Positions 36,814 to 46,703 of a stretch of 64,000 bases of DNA are shown here, in pieces. Source of the DNA: Polynucleobacter sp. MWH-UH23A (GTDB lineage: Bacteria > Pseudomonadota > Gammaproteobacteria > Burkholderiales > Burkholderiaceae). Location: NCBI RefSeq assembly GCF_040409805.1, contig NZ_CP099572.1:682001-746000 (forward strand). The letters are read 5' to 3'. The notes below the pieces were generated by a model. That model did no database searches. It had not been told where the DNA came from and saw only the letters and a list, made by a program, of their open reading frames with translations. Position 1 is the first letter of the stretch. Each line of letters opens with the position of its first letter. Position numbers and translations under genes: made by a program.

Positions 36814-38343
36814 TTATTTACCAGGCTTATCCAGCTGAAAATTAACTGGAGCATCTTCATCCGCCTTATTGGATTGCTCTGGTTTATTTTCGTCAGATCC
36901 TGTGAAATTAAATTCCTGACTTTGTACTACTGCCGCAGGTTTATCTAGGAGAGTAGTTACCATGGCTGGAAAAGCCATAACCAGCACCACCATGACTAGT
37001 TGTAAAGCTACCCAAGGTAGAGCACCCCAGTAGATATCACTACTTTTCACCTCTTTAGGTGCTACACCGCGCAAATAGAACAAGGCAAAGCCAAATGGCG
37101 GGTGCATGAATGAGGTCTGCATGTTGACGCAAAGCATCACACCAAACCAAACCAGGGCAGCGCTTGCGGCAGCTTGGGGATTACCGTTCATGGACTCTAG
37201 CAATACGGGTGAGAGCAATTTAACTGCAACTGGCGCCAACATCGGCACCACAATGAAAGCAATCTCAAAGAAGTCTAAGAAGAATGCTAAGAAGAAGACA
37301 AAGAGATTTACGACAATTAAGAAGCCGATCCAGCCGCCAGGAAGATTTGAAAACAATTCTTCTACCCAACGACCACCATCAACACCCTGAAAGACAACTG
37401 AGAAGCAAGTAGAACCAATCAAAATGAATACCACCATTGCGGTAATGCGCATGGTGTTTTGATAAGACTGCTTAATTAGTTCAGTAAGGTTCGGAATGCT
37501 TGCACGACGCAGCCAAGCAAGTAAAAGAGCGCCCATTGCACCCATAGCGCCTGATTCGGTTGGGGTGGCAATTCCGGTCATGATGGTACCGAGAACCAAG
37601 AAGATCAGCACTGCGGATGGGATGATACCCATCAAACATTTTTTCCATAACGCCCAACCTTTGAGGGTGAGATCGCTTTCAGGAACTGGCGGCAAATAGT
37701 CAGGACGTATACGTGAAAGGAAAAATGTGTAGAGTGCAAATAAAGCAATTTGCAAAATGGAAGGACCCCATGCGCCTAAATACATGCTGCCTACATCGGC
37801 ACTACCACTTTGAGTTTTGAGCTGGTCTGCCAACACAATAAGTACTAGCGACGGGGGTACTAGTTGCGTAATGGTTCCAGAGGCTGCTAGAACGCCTGTA
37901 GCGTAGCGCATGTTGTAGCCATAGCGCATCATCACCGGGAGAGAAATCATCGCCATCGCAATCACTTGCGCAGCTACCGTGCCGGTAATGGCCCCAAGAA
38001 TAAAGCCCACAATAATGACGGAGTAACCAAGACCACCCCGAACTCGACCAAAAAGCTGGCCCATCGAGTCCAGCATTTCTTCGGCAAGGCCACAGCGCTC
38101 AAGAATGGCGCCCATAAAGGTGAAGAAGGGAATAGCTAGGAGCAAATCATTAGCGAGCACGCTGCCAAAGATGCGCTGTGGAATGGCTTGTAAAAACGCG
38201 ATACCAAAAAAGCCCTCGCTCATGGCAATCACAGAAAAGAATAATCCTGCGGCCATTAGAGAGAACGCTACTGGGAAGCCGATCAACATAAAGATGACCA
38301 AACCACCAAACATAAGAGGAGGCATCCACTCTAATGGAATCAT
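36814..38343 (-). CDS. dctM: TRAP transporter large permease subunit (DctM)
   Basis: A protein of 509 residues with about twelve membrane helices. It carries the DctM pattern FAFMGAIL-like text (IPFFTFMGAILERCGLAEEMLD), VIVGFILGAITGTVAAQVIAMAMISLPVMMRYGYNMRYATGVLAASGTITQLVPPS and the second repeat with AFFLDFFEIAFIVVPML. A polar C-terminal extension of about 45 residues is odd for the family. Long insertions and sequence style resemble the subgroup annotated as mannitol/chloroaromatic-type TRAP permeases. It overlaps dctQ by four bases. No DctP binding protein is in the window, so the ligand, probably an organic acid, is unknown. Confidence 0.93.
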   Translation of the reverse strand: MIPLEWMPPLMFGGLVIFMLIGFPVAFSLMAAGLFFSVIAMSEGFFGIAFLQAIPQRIFGSVLANDLLLAIPFFTFMGAILERCGLAEEMLDSMGQLFGRVRGGLGYSVIIVGFILGAITGTVAAQVIAMAMISLPVMMRYGYNMRYATGVLAASGTITQLVPPSLVLIVLADQLKTQSGSADVGSMYLGAWGPSILQIALFALYTFFLSRIRPDYLPPVPESDLTLKGWALWKKCLMGIIPSAVLIFLVLGTIMTGIATPTESGAMGAMGALLLAWLRRASIPNLTELIKQSYQNTMRITAMVVFILIGSTCFSVVFQGVDGGRWVEELFSNLPGGWIGFLIVVNLFVFFLAFFLDFFEIAFIVVPMLAPVAVKLLSPVLLESMNGNPQAAASAALVWFGVMLCVNMQTSFMHPPFGFALFYLRGVAPKEVKSSDIYWGALPWVALQLVMVVLVMAFPAMVTTLLDKPAAVVQSQEFNFTGSDENKPEQSNKADEDAPVNFQLDKPGK

Positions 38344-38891
38344 TGCATGGGCTTTTCGTAATGAAGGTCTTCGGCTGACAAGACGTATTTACCTTTGAGG
38401 GCGCCAACGCGTTTGATAATTTCAGATAGGCCTTGCAGGCTGAGCATGAAAAAACCAAACGGAACGATGAACTTAATGGGGTAACGCGCAAGACCCCCTG
38501 AATTCAGTGAACCTTCGGAAATGAGCCAGGATGGGTAAAACAAACTTGTCCATGAAAGCCAGGTAAACAGTAGGCAAGCAGGCATTAAGAAGCAAGTTAA
38601 ACCAAAAAGGTCTACCCAGATTCGTCCACGATCAGAAAGGTGAGAGTAGATGAGGTCAACTCGGACGTGTTCATTGCGCTTGAGGGTGTAAGAAGCGCCA
38701 AGCATCACAGCGGCGCTAAATAAATACCATTGCAATTCAAGAGGCCAGTTATTACTGATGTCTAAGCCATAGCGCAGTAATGCATTAGCCGCAGAAACAA
38801 TGCAAGAAAGCAAAATCATGATGCTGGCTGCGCCGCCAAGCAATTGATTGATCGAGTCAATTGCCTTGGAGATTTTGTTCCAAAACCCCAT
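38340..38891 (-). CDS. dctQ: TRAP transporter small permease subunit (DctQ)
   Basis: A protein of 183 residues with four membrane helices and the DctQ text RYGLDISNNWPLELQWYLFSAAVMLGASYTLKRNEHVRVD, in which N-x-H-V-R-V-D is typical. It anchors the TRAP complex beside the DctM subunit. It starts five bases after the argH stop codon and overlaps dctM by four bases, so argH-dctQ-dctM look like one transcript. Confidence 0.92.
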   Translation of the reverse strand: MGFWNKISKAIDSINQLLGGAASIMILLSCIVSAANALLRYGLDISNNWPLELQWYLFSAAVMLGASYTLKRNEHVRVDLIYSHLSDRGRIWVDLFGLTCFLMPACLLFTWLSWTSLFYPSWLISEGSLNSGGLARYPIKFIVPFGFFMLSLQGLSEIIKRVGALKGKYVLSAEDLHYEKPMQ

Positions 38892-38896
38892 GCTGA

Positions 38897-40315
38897 TTAA
38901 AGGTCCGCGCGACCCCGTTTGATAGCTGCGAGAACTTGAGTAGGGGCTGTGCCGCCAGCATGTTGGCGAGATTGCACCGAACCTTCTACTGTAAGTAATT
39001 TGAATACATCATCACCAATGAGTTCGGGGCGGTTATCAAGACCACAAGCAAAGCGTAACTCCGAGAGACTTAAGTCAGTGAGCATGCAGTTTCTGCCAAC
39101 ACAAGCTTTAACCGCATGGGCTACCGCCTCATGCGCATCACGGAAGGCTAGGCCTTTTTTCACTAGGTAGTCTGCCAAGTCTGTTGCTGTAGCAAAACCT
39201 TCTTCCGCGGCTGCCTTCATGACTTCTGCTTTGACCTCAATGTGCGGCACCATATCAGCGAAGATACGCAGAGTATCTTGCACGGTATCAACAGCATCAA
39301 ACAAAGGCTCTTTGTCTTCTTGATTATCTTTGTTATACGCAAGAGGTTGACCTTTCATAAGCGTCAACAAAGAAATCAAATCGCCATAAACACGCCCAGT
39401 CTTGCCGCGCGCTAATTCAGGAACATCGGGATTCTTTTTCTGGGGCATGATTGAGCTGCCAGTGCAGAAGCGATCTGGTAAATCAATAAAACCAAAGCGA
39501 GGACTTAACCAAAGGATCAGCTCTTCGGAAAGACGTGAAATGTGCATCATTAAAATAGATGCAAAGGCGCAGAATTCAATTGCAAAATCACGGTCAGACA
39601 CCGCATCCAAAGAATTGTTACAAATGCCATCAAAGCCAAGAGTCTTAGCTACTTGCTCGCGATCAATCGGATAGGTAGTGCCTGCCAGTGCGGCAGCACC
39701 CAAAGGTAAGCGGTTAAAGCGCGCACGCAAATCAGCAAGACGACTTGCATCACGACTAAACATTTCAAAATAAGCCATCAAATGATGGCCAAAAGTAATT
39801 GGCTGCGCTACTTGTAGGTGTGTATGACCAGGCATGATAGTTTCAGCATGCTTTTCGGCTAAATCTAATAATGCTGTACGTAGCGTTTTCAAACTCGCCG
39901 CAATTTCATCTACGCTACCTCTTAACCACAGGCGCAAATCGGTTGCCACTTGATCATTACGTGAGCGACCGGTGTGCAAACGTTTTCCAGCATCGCCAAC
40001 TAATTCTGTAAGACGAGCTTCAATGTTGAGGTGGACATCTTCGAGAGCGAGCTGCCAGTTAAATTTGCCAGCTTCGATTTCACTCTTAATTTGAGCCATG
40101 CCACGCTCAATATCCGCCAGATCTTGGGTGCTGATGATTTTTTGAGCAGCCAACATCTGAGCGTGAGCTAAAGATCCCGCAATATCAACTAACGCAAAAC
40201 GTTGATCAAAGCCAATAGAGGCTGTATAACGCTGAACGAGTTCGTCAACCGGTTCGGCAAAACGGGCCGACCAGGCTTGGGCTTTATTGGCTAAGGAATT
40301 TTTGGATGAGCTCAT
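38897..40315 (-). CDS. argH: Argininosuccinate lyase
   Basis: A protein of 472 residues that splits argininosuccinate to arginine and fumarate. The fumarase-superfamily signature [12 protein letters not shown] is at about residues 291-302, with [16 protein letters not shown] (about 117-132) and [18 protein letters not shown] (about 165-182) forming other active-site regions. A longer frame to 40450 is rejected for the ATG at 40315, which removes an overlap with hemC. It is divergent from hemC, with 43 bases between starts, and leads into the TRAP genes. Confidence 0.96.
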   Translation of the reverse strand: MSSSKNSLANKAQAWSARFAEPVDELVQRYTASIGFDQRFALVDIAGSLAHAQMLAAQKIISTQDLADIERGMAQIKSEIEAGKFNWQLALEDVHLNIEARLTELVGDAGKRLHTGRSRNDQVATDLRLWLRGSVDEIAASLKTLRTALLDLAEKHAETIMPGHTHLQVAQPITFGHHLMAYFEMFSRDASRLADLRARFNRLPLGAAALAGTTYPIDREQVAKTLGFDGICNNSLDAVSDRDFAIEFCAFASILMMHISRLSEELILWLSPRFGFIDLPDRFCTGSSIMPQKKNPDVPELARGKTGRVYGDLISLLTLMKGQPLAYNKDNQEDKEPLFDAVDTVQDTLRIFADMVPHIEVKAEVMKAAAEEGFATATDLADYLVKKGLAFRDAHEAVAHAVKACVGRNCMLTDLSLSELRFACGLDNRPELIGDDVFKLLTVEGSVQSRQHAGGTAPTQVLAAIKRGRADL

Positions 40316-40358
40316 AAACACAGTATATTGGTGTAGGTCTTTGATTATTTTAAATGTT

Positions 40359-41336
40359 ATGTCTGATTCCCTGAATTCTTCATCCCCAGTAGCTGGCGAG
40401 TCAGCCCCTAAGCGGCTGGTAATTGCCTCTCGAGAGAGCCGATTAGCCATGTGGCAGGCCCAGCATGTGCGTGATTTCCTAAAAAAGCTCTATCCAGCAT
40501 GCGATGTTCAGATTTTGGGAATGACAACCCGTGGCGACCAAATTTTGGATCGAGCCCTTTCCAAGGTAGGGGGCAAGGGCCTTTTTGTCAAAGAACTAGA
40601 AACTGCCTTAGAAGATGGTCGTGCTGATTTAGCGGTGCACTCTCTGAAAGATGTCCCTATGGTGATGCCCGAAGGGTTTGAGCTCGCTTGCGTGATGGCA
40701 AGAGAAGATGCTAGGGATGCTTTTGTCTCAAATGACTACGCCAGCTTAGAAGAGCTTCCACAAGGTGCTATTGTAGGTACTTCCAGCTTGCGCCGCGAGT
40801 CTGTATTACGAGCAAAATTTCCCCATCTAGAAATCGTTCCTTTGCGTGGTAACTTAGATACTCGGATGGGTAAGCTCGATCGCGGTGAGTATCAAGCCAT
40901 TATTTTGGCAGCGGCTGGTTTAAAGCGATTGGGCTTAGAGAATCGCATCCGCAATTACTTACCATACGACCCCTACACTCCTGCAGCCGGTCAGGGTGCC
41001 TTGGGTATCGAAACGCTCAGCAAACATCCCACTATTAAACAATGGCTAGCGCCATTAAATGATCTTGCGACGCTTTATGCAGTATCTGCTGAGCGTATGG
41101 TGTCGCGTCAGTTAGGCGGGTCCTGTGAAGTGCCTTTGGCCGCATATGCCCAATGGAAAGATCAGCAGATGGATATTCGATCCTTTGTGGCAAGCACCGA
41201 TGGCAAGGCTTTTTGCTTGGCTACTGGCAATGCAAAGGTTAATAGTGTTGCCGATGCCGAAGCACTTGGTTTAACCGTGGCCCAAGAGCTTATAAAGCAG
41301 GGCGCTGAAAATTTGATTCCTAAGATTGCAAAGTAA
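40359..41336 (+). CDS. hemC: Hydroxymethylbilane synthase
   Basis: A protein of 325 residues that polymerises four porphobilinogens to preuroporphyrinogen. Seen are [17 protein letters not shown] at the start, [45 protein letters not shown], and the dipyrromethane-attachment cysteine in [13 protein letters not shown] (about residue 256). An earlier in-frame start at 40287 would overlap argH; the ATG at 40359 is chosen. hemD follows 40 bases later. Confidence 0.96.
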   Translation: MSDSLNSSSPVAGESAPKRLVIASRESRLAMWQAQHVRDFLKKLYPACDVQILGMTTRGDQILDRALSKVGGKGLFVKELETALEDGRADLAVHSLKDVPMVMPEGFELACVMAREDARDAFVSNDYASLEELPQGAIVGTSSLRRESVLRAKFPHLEIVPLRGNLDTRMGKLDRGEYQAIILAAAGLKRLGLENRIRNYLPYDPYTPAAGQGALGIETLSKHPTIKQWLAPLNDLATLYAVSAERMVSRQLGGSCEVPLAAYAQWKDQQMDIRSFVASTDGKAFCLATGNAKVNSVADAEALGLTVAQELIKQGAENLIPKIAK

Positions 41337-41376
41337 TTACCTTCAATCTTGTCGCAGATCCATTATTTAAGTCATC

Positions 41377-42198
41377 ATGAGCACTAAATCCATTGTGATT
41401 ACTAGACCAAGTGGTCAGGCGCGACAGCAAGTGGAATTGCTGAATAAAGCGATTAAACAAAGCGGTATCAACTCATCATTGGTCAATATTATTTCTTTGC
41501 CTTTATTGACGATTGTTCCAAAAGACAATGAACAGTTAGCCGACCATATTGCTAGCGCTTTAAAGGATGCGGATTTAGCTATTTTTGTTAGCCCAAATGC
41601 GATTGAAAGCGTTATGCGCTTACTTGAGCGCAACTGGCAGGATTTTTCTAAGAAGATCATCCCTATTGGTGTGATGGGTGGCAGTAGTCGTTTGGCATTA
41701 AGCAATTATGGGATCGGTCTAGAAGATGCTCCGACCCCAGTGTTCATGCCGCAAGAAAGCGGGCAGTGGGACTCTGAAGGTTTGTGGAAAGAATTGCAAA
41801 AGCTAGGTTGGGATTGGGCCACCAAGAAAATTGTGATCTTTAAAGGCGATGGTGGCCGAGAGTGGCTTGCCGATACGCTGAAAAAAGCCGGAGCAACAGT
41901 CGAAGCGATTTCTACCTATTCGCGCATTCCTTTGGATCTCGATAATCCCGCTTGGGAGTCTATTCAAGAGCTTGATATTTCAACATCGCTGTGGATATTG
42001 ACCTCTTCAGAGGCAGTGCGATATCTAGGAAGTATTGCAAAGGATCAGTTTTCACTAGGTCTGAACCATGCAGCTGCGATATGTCCACATCACAACATTG
42101 CCGATGCGGCACAAGAAATTGGTTTTGGTGAAGTTTTTACAACTGATCCAGGCGATGAAGCCATGATCAAAGCTACATTAGCTTGGCTCTCAGCCTAA
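41377..42198 (+). CDS. hemD: Uroporphyrinogen-III synthase
   Basis: A protein of 273 residues. HemD sequences vary, but the features SIVITRPSGQARQ at the start, ALKDADLAIFVSPNAIESVMRLL (about 60-85), KIVIFKGDGGREWLADTLKKAGA (about 150-172) and LWILTSSEAVRYL in the second half are typical of the two-lobed fold. It inverts ring D and closes the tetrapyrrole. It directly follows hemC, the standard order. hemX and hemY, often next, are absent; ubiC and rhlE come in from the other strand. Confidence 0.92.
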   Translation: MSTKSIVITRPSGQARQQVELLNKAIKQSGINSSLVNIISLPLLTIVPKDNEQLADHIASALKDADLAIFVSPNAIESVMRLLERNWQDFSKKIIPIGVMGGSSRLALSNYGIGLEDAPTPVFMPQESGQWDSEGLWKELQKLGWDWATKKIVIFKGDGGREWLADTLKKAGATVEAISTYSRIPLDLDNPAWESIQELDISTSLWILTSSEAVRYLGSIAKDQFSLGLNHAAAICPHHNIADAAQEIGFGEVFTTDPGDEAMIKATLAWLSA

Positions 42199-42247
42199 AA
42201 TTTTTTCTCCTATATCCCTCAGTCCTTCGCATCCTCAATTAACGTAA

Positions 42248-42820
42248 TTAAGTTGCTGAGTATTGGAGCAGAGCAGGTAAAAAAACTTCATTGACCAAAA
42301 TGGGATGTCCCTTTAAACGATAGAGGGTACGGCGCGCCCAAAGAGATGAAGGCAATGCAATTCCGGTCTTGTTGAACCCCTTCCAAAGCGGGCTGCTTCT
42401 ATCAATGCGAGCAATGTCACGCTGAGGTCTAGCCTTTGAATGCATCCGAGTTTTGCTAAATAGAACTGCGCCTAGAGGTCTTGTGCCCAAGCGTAGGATC
42501 GAATGGTTGCTGCCGCTTGAGCTCAAGGTAGGAATGATGCTGCGGGCGATGACAAGGGGCGTTTCATTAACGCAGAGTAATACCTCTCTCACTCGGCAGC
42601 GTTTAATTCTGTTCCGAAATGATTGGAGTTCATCATCATGTAAAGATTGAGGGCGATCTCGTAAAACCTTAACAGTTAACTTTTGGCCAATCGCATTCTC
42701 AATTTTTTGTGTAAGCGACCCAGTATCGCTTAACCATGGTTGCCACTGAAGTGGTGCCCGATGTATTTCACCGGAATCGACTCGATTCCATGTAGAACGG
42801 AGACGATTACGGTGAGACAT
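42248..42820 (-). CDS. ubiC: Chorismate-pyruvate lyase
   Basis: A protein of 190 residues that makes 4-hydroxybenzoate and pyruvate from chorismate, the first step of ubiquinone synthesis. UbiC is poorly conserved, but the size, the WLSDTGSLTQKIE segment (residues 29-41, matching the W-L-x-x-x-x-S-L-T region), the VREVLLC strand and the active-site-like ARSIIP and LGTRPLG motifs (about 92-115) agree. It begins two bases after the rhlE stop codon, so it is coupled to an RNA helicase gene rather than to ubiA. Confidence 0.86.
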   Translation of the reverse strand: MSHRNRLRSTWNRVDSGEIHRAPLQWQPWLSDTGSLTQKIENAIGQKLTVKVLRDRPQSLHDDELQSFRNRIKRCRVREVLLCVNETPLVIARSIIPTLSSSGSNHSILRLGTRPLGAVLFSKTRMHSKARPQRDIARIDRSSPLWKGFNKTGIALPSSLWARRTLYRLKGHPILVNEVFLPALLQYSAT

Positions 42821-42822
42821 AT

Positions 42823-44280
42823 TTAACTACCGCTAAAGTTTCGACGTTGGCTGCCTGATTTGGGTTTTGCAAAGCGAGGACCAGCTGGACGACTTGGACG
42901 AGAATCCGCAGAGCGTGAAGGGCGAGAATCCGCAGAGCGGCTAGGACGTGAGTCACCAAAACGGCTTCCGCCATCTTTGTTTCCGCCAAAGCGAGATTCA
43001 GAGCGTGCGCCAGAACCATAACGGCCACCACCGCCACCTGAGCGATTACCAGGACGGCCACCACCGCCTGATCGATTACCACCAAAACTTGGTTTGGCTT
43101 GTGGCTCAAGGCCTGCGATTACGGAAGCAACGATATCTTGCTGAGTGAAGCGTTCGATATTGCGAATCTTCGCGCGATCACGGTGCTCGACCAAGGTGAT
43201 TGCAACACCATTGCGACCAGCGCGACCTGTACGGCCAATACGGTGTGTGTAATCTTCTGGCTTCATTGGTAAGCCAAAATTAATGACATGGCTAATGCGT
43301 GGCACATCAATACCTCGAGCAGCAACGTCTGTTGCTACCAAAATCTTGGTATGCCCTTTACGCAAGGACTCTAGACGACGCATGCGAACTGCTTGTGGCA
43401 TTGCACCATGTAGCGCTGTAGCTTCATAGCCATTAGATCGTAATGTATCGGCAATCTTTTCGCTTTCTACCTGCGTGCTTGCAAATACTACTGCTTGATC
43501 CAAAGAGGCATCAGCCAAGATGTGTTCAAGAAGCTTATGTTTATGTGACATGCTGTCGGCCCAGTGCAACTTCTGCTCAATGTTGGCATGCTTTTCACCA
43601 GCGTGAGCAAGTTCAATGCGCTTTGCATCTGTGGTCAACTCGTTTGCTAAAGACATAATCTTTGGTGCAAAGGTTGCGGAGAACATTAAGGTTTGCTTGC
43701 GACCTGCGCAGCGTTGATCAATCGCTTCTAGATCTTCAGCAAATCCCATGTCGAGCATACGATCCGCTTCGTCGATCACTAACTGCTGTACATCATCCAA
43801 GCGAATGGCTTTGCTATCGCACAAATCTAACAATCGACCTGGTGTGGCAACTACCAGTAATGCACCCTTTAGTGCTTGGATTTGTTTGCCATATGGCATA
43901 CCACCCATGATCGTAGCAATTCGAATGCCTTTCATGCCGCGAACGAAATTCACTGCATCAGCGGCAACCTGTTGAGCTAGCTCACGAGTAGGGCAGAGTA
44001 CGAGAACCTTTGGTTGTGCGCGACCTGGTACAGGTGAGTTTTTAGGATTGTCTTCTATCAATTGATGAATGATAGGCAACAAAAAGGCTGCAGTCTTTCC
44101 GCTACCGGTTTGGCTGCTAACCAATAAGTCACCACCTGCTAAAGCTGCGGGAATAACCTGCGCTTGAACAGGGGTTGCCTGAGTAAAACCTAACTCCGAA
44201 ATGTTTTTGAGTAGTGGCGTCGCTAAGGCGAAATTCTGGAATTCAGATCCAGTCTGTTTAGTTTCTTTAGAAAAAGTCAT
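42823..44280 (-). CDS. rhlE: DEAD-box RNA helicase, RhlE type
   Basis: A protein of 485 residues. The two RecA domains show the Q motif (FALATPLL...TPVQAQVIP), SSQTGSGKTAAFLLP (motif I), PTRELAQQ, VIDEADRMLDMGF, SATF, ATDVAARGIDVP and HRIGRTGRAGR (motif VI). After residue 400 comes a glycine-, arginine- and serine-rich tail with short repeats, typical for RhlE helicases that bind RNA loosely. Of several in-frame starts, the ATG at 44280 gives the family N-terminus; AAGGAG lies 12 bases before it, a rather wide spacing. RhlE proteins work in ribosome assembly and RNA decay. Confidence 0.94.
   Translation of the reverse strand: MTFSKETKQTGSEFQNFALATPLLKNISELGFTQATPVQAQVIPAALAGGDLLVSSQTGSGKTAAFLLPIIHQLIEDNPKNSPVPGRAQPKVLVLCPTRELAQQVAADAVNFVRGMKGIRIATIMGGMPYGKQIQALKGALLVVATPGRLLDLCDSKAIRLDDVQQLVIDEADRMLDMGFAEDLEAIDQRCAGRKQTLMFSATFAPKIMSLANELTTDAKRIELAHAGEKHANIEQKLHWADSMSHKHKLLEHILADASLDQAVVFASTQVESEKIADTLRSNGYEATALHGAMPQAVRMRRLESLRKGHTKILVATDVAARGIDVPRISHVINFGLPMKPEDYTHRIGRTGRAGRNGVAITLVEHRDRAKIRNIERFTQQDIVASVIAGLEPQAKPSFGGNRSGGGGRPGNRSGGGGGRYGSGARSESRFGGNKDGGSRFGDSRPSRSADSRPSRSADSRPSRPAGPRFAKPKSGSQRRNFSGS
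42899..42946. repeat. 24-bp tandem repeat in the rhlE tail
   Basis: Two consecutive 24-base units sharing CGAGAATCCGCAGAGCG encode two copies of the octapeptide SADSRPSR in the disordered helicase tail, with a degenerate third unit on the side nearer the gene start. Copy number probably varies between strains. Confidence 0.75.
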
Positions 44281-44546
44281 GCTATTACACATCTCCTTTT
44301 GAGAGATGTCTCCGTATGTTGCACTCATGTTTTTTTGAAGTGCGATGGTCAAAGGCATCGACCATCAGACAGGCGGCAGCGCGATTTTTTATTCCGGTTG
44401 TTCCGGTGTTCAGTGCTTATAGCTTCTGAACGGTGCGCTGAAATATAGCTGGGGGGCGATGAATCATATTGCTTTAAAAAGCCCCCCATTATGACACTCT
44501 GAGTGCGTAATTACAAGGGTTTTCCCGAATTTATTATGATGTAGTG

Positions 44547-45224
44547 ATGGAATGGAGTGCATTTAACCTTTTATCCCCAGCCAATGCCGGAATTGCGGAT
44601 TTCTCAAGCTATTTGCTTGGAACCATACTCATTATTTTGTTGCCAGGCCCTAACTCACTTTATGTATTGACGATTTCTACGCAAAAGGGATGGCGTCATG
44701 GTGCTTGGGGTGCTATCGGAATTTTTATTGGCGACTCTATTTTGATGCTTGCAGTTGCCTTAGGTGCCGCTTCAATGCTGATGTCATCCCCAATCCTTTT
44801 TCAGGCGGTACGAATTGTGGGTGCTTTGTACTTAGGATGGATGGGGTTTGGTCTATTGAGAAGTGGATGGCAGCGCTGGACTTTATCCTCTAAAACAAAC
44901 GCTTATGAAATCCAAGCGCGCTTGATGCAGTTGCATCCCTTGATTTCAGCCTTATCGCTTTCATTAACTAACCCCAAGGCAATCTTTTTCTTTATTGCAT
45001 TTTTCTCGCAATTTATTCGCCCAGACTTTGCTTATCCTGCATACACCTTTGTGTATCTTGCAGTTGTTCTGCAAATTATGAGTATGGCCTATCTAACAGG
45101 CTTAATTTTTGCTGGTCAATATTTCTCAAGCTACTTCCAAAGCCGTCAGCGTTTAGCGGCAGGTCTCTGGTTGCTTACTGGAGTTCTGTTTATCAGCTTT
45201 GCCTTACGTCTTGTATTGGCCTAG
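44547..45224 (+). CDS. LysE/RhtB family amino acid exporter, LeuE-like
   Basis: A membrane protein of about 225 residues with six hydrophobic segments. The RhtB/LysE hallmark ILLPGPNSLYVLTISTQKGWRHGAWGAIGIFIGD is at about residues 31-64, and LTNPKAIFFFIAFFSQFI near 140-158. PGPNSLYVL resembles the leucine exporter LeuE. A GTG codon precedes the ATG directly; either may be used. It ends five bases from the convergent aldehyde dehydrogenase stop codon. Substrate is inferred only at the level of small neutral amino acids. Confidence 0.88.
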   Translation: MEWSAFNLLSPANAGIADFSSYLLGTILIILLPGPNSLYVLTISTQKGWRHGAWGAIGIFIGDSILMLAVALGAASMLMSSPILFQAVRIVGALYLGWMGFGLLRSGWQRWTLSSKTNAYEIQARLMQLHPLISALSLSLTNPKAIFFFIAFFSQFIRPDFAYPAYTFVYLAVVLQIMSMAYLTGLIFAGQYFSSYFQSRQRLAAGLWLLTGVLFISFALRLVLA

Positions 45225-45229
45225 ACCGT

Positions 45230-46627
45230 TTACTTTAAGCGCCGTAGCAATCGCTCTGTCTTTTTTCCATAGGGTGGGCGAGCAGGTTTCGTTCCTTTAA
45301 AAAGACTGGTTCCCAAAAAGCCACGAACATCAAGGATGGATTTTTGGTGGCTGAAGGCATCAAATCCGGCTTTGCCATGATAGCTACCCATGCCGCTGGC
45401 GCCAATCCCGCCAAATGGCAAAGTCTCTATAGCAGCGTGCAAGAAAACATCGTTAACTGTTACACCGCCAGAGCGAGTCTCTTGTAATACCAGCTCTAAC
45501 CGCTTTTTGTCTTTGCCAAACCAATAAAGGGCAAGCGGATTTGGTCGTTTATTGATGTATGAGATTGCGGCAGCTGTATCTTGGACGATAACAATCGGTA
45601 GAATCGGACCAAAAATTTCTTCATGTAATACGCGCGCCTCTGCTGGAGTGTTCATGAGTGCAACTGGCTCAAATTGACGTGCGCCTGCTCCAGGATTCTG
45701 GAGTAGCGAAACAGGTTTGGCGCCGCGATCAATTGCGTCACTCAATAAATGTTGCCAATCTTGTAATTGCTTCTCGTCGATTGGGCCTGTTAACTCTTCA
45801 GGATTGCTAAATTGTGCTTGTGCTGCAATCTGTAGCTCTTTAATCAAAGCTTCTTGTTGATTGGCTTCTACTAAGACATAGTCTGGGGCGATGCATGTCT
45901 GACCATTATTGAGTAATTTGCCATAAATAATTGCTTCAGCCGCATCTTTAATATTGGCAGAGGAATCAATAATCACGGGAGACTTGCCGCCAAGCTCTAG
46001 GGTCACAGGTGTGAGGCTTTCGGAAGCGGCTCTCATTACTTTTTTGCCAATCGCTTCTGAGCCAGTAAAGAAAAGGTGTGCAAATGGTAGGGCGGCAAAT
46101 TGTTCTGCTACCTCTATAGCTCCAGTACTGACGCTAAATTCAGTAGGGTGAAAGTATTCTTGAATAAGACTTGCTAAAAATCCTGATGTGCGAGAACTAC
46201 GCTCTGAAGGCTTGAGCCAGACGCGATTGCCAGCAGCAAAAGCGGAGATGGCTGGCAGAAGTGCAAGTTGGACTGGATAGTTCCATGGGCTGATGATGCC
46301 AACTACACCAATCGATTGGCTCTCAATCCATGCCTCAGAGGCGCCTAGATGAGAGGGTATTTCCATCTGGACTGGCTTCATCCAGTCCTTTAAATGTTTA
46401 CGTACAAATTTACAGGCTTGATACACCATCTGAAATTCAGCAAGTCGCGTTTCCATGGGATGGCGTACTCCGAAATCCGCAGTTAGTGCTTTGCATAACT
46501 TTTCTTCGTTCGCTTTGATCATGTTTTCAATGCGCCCAATACGCTCGAGTCGAATCTCCAAGCTAGGATTGGGTTCAGCCGCATAGGCTGCTTTGATTTC
46601 ATCAAGCTGAATAGTGAAGCGATTCAT
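45230..46627 (-). CDS. NAD(P)-dependent aldehyde dehydrogenase, coniferyl-type
   Basis: A protein of 465 residues of the ALDH class 3-like group. It has SPWNYPVQLALLP (about 114-126), the catalytic glutamate in TLELGGKSPVI (about 210-220), and the nucleophile cysteine in NNGQTCIAPDYVLV (about 240-253). It ends with a basic stretch (KKTERLLRRLK), and there is no long hydrophobic tail. Closest described relatives by pattern are coniferyl aldehyde dehydrogenases, which oxidise aromatic or long-chain aldehydes. No neighbouring gene points to a pathway. Confidence 0.9.
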   Translation of the reverse strand: MNRFTIQLDEIKAAYAAEPNPSLEIRLERIGRIENMIKANEEKLCKALTADFGVRHPMETRLAEFQMVYQACKFVRKHLKDWMKPVQMEIPSHLGASEAWIESQSIGVVGIISPWNYPVQLALLPAISAFAAGNRVWLKPSERSSRTSGFLASLIQEYFHPTEFSVSTGAIEVAEQFAALPFAHLFFTGSEAIGKKVMRAASESLTPVTLELGGKSPVIIDSSANIKDAAEAIIYGKLLNNGQTCIAPDYVLVEANQQEALIKELQIAAQAQFSNPEELTGPIDEKQLQDWQHLLSDAIDRGAKPVSLLQNPGAGARQFEPVALMNTPAEARVLHEEIFGPILPIVIVQDTAAAISYINKRPNPLALYWFGKDKKRLELVLQETRSGGVTVNDVFLHAAIETLPFGGIGASGMGSYHGKAGFDAFSHQKSILDVRGFLGTSLFKGTKPARPPYGKKTERLLRRLK

Positions 46628-46703
46628 GGTGTATTAATTAGCGGGTAAATAAGGAGGTGATTATGGTTTTGCAGGGATTTCAATAAGGCATTAGGATAAA
46701 GCT

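Noticed and set aside
42807..43109. Alanine/valine-rich open frame on the minus strand in another frame of rhlE
   Set aside because: It is a frame-shifted reading of the glycine/arginine-rich repeats of the helicase tail; composition explains it.
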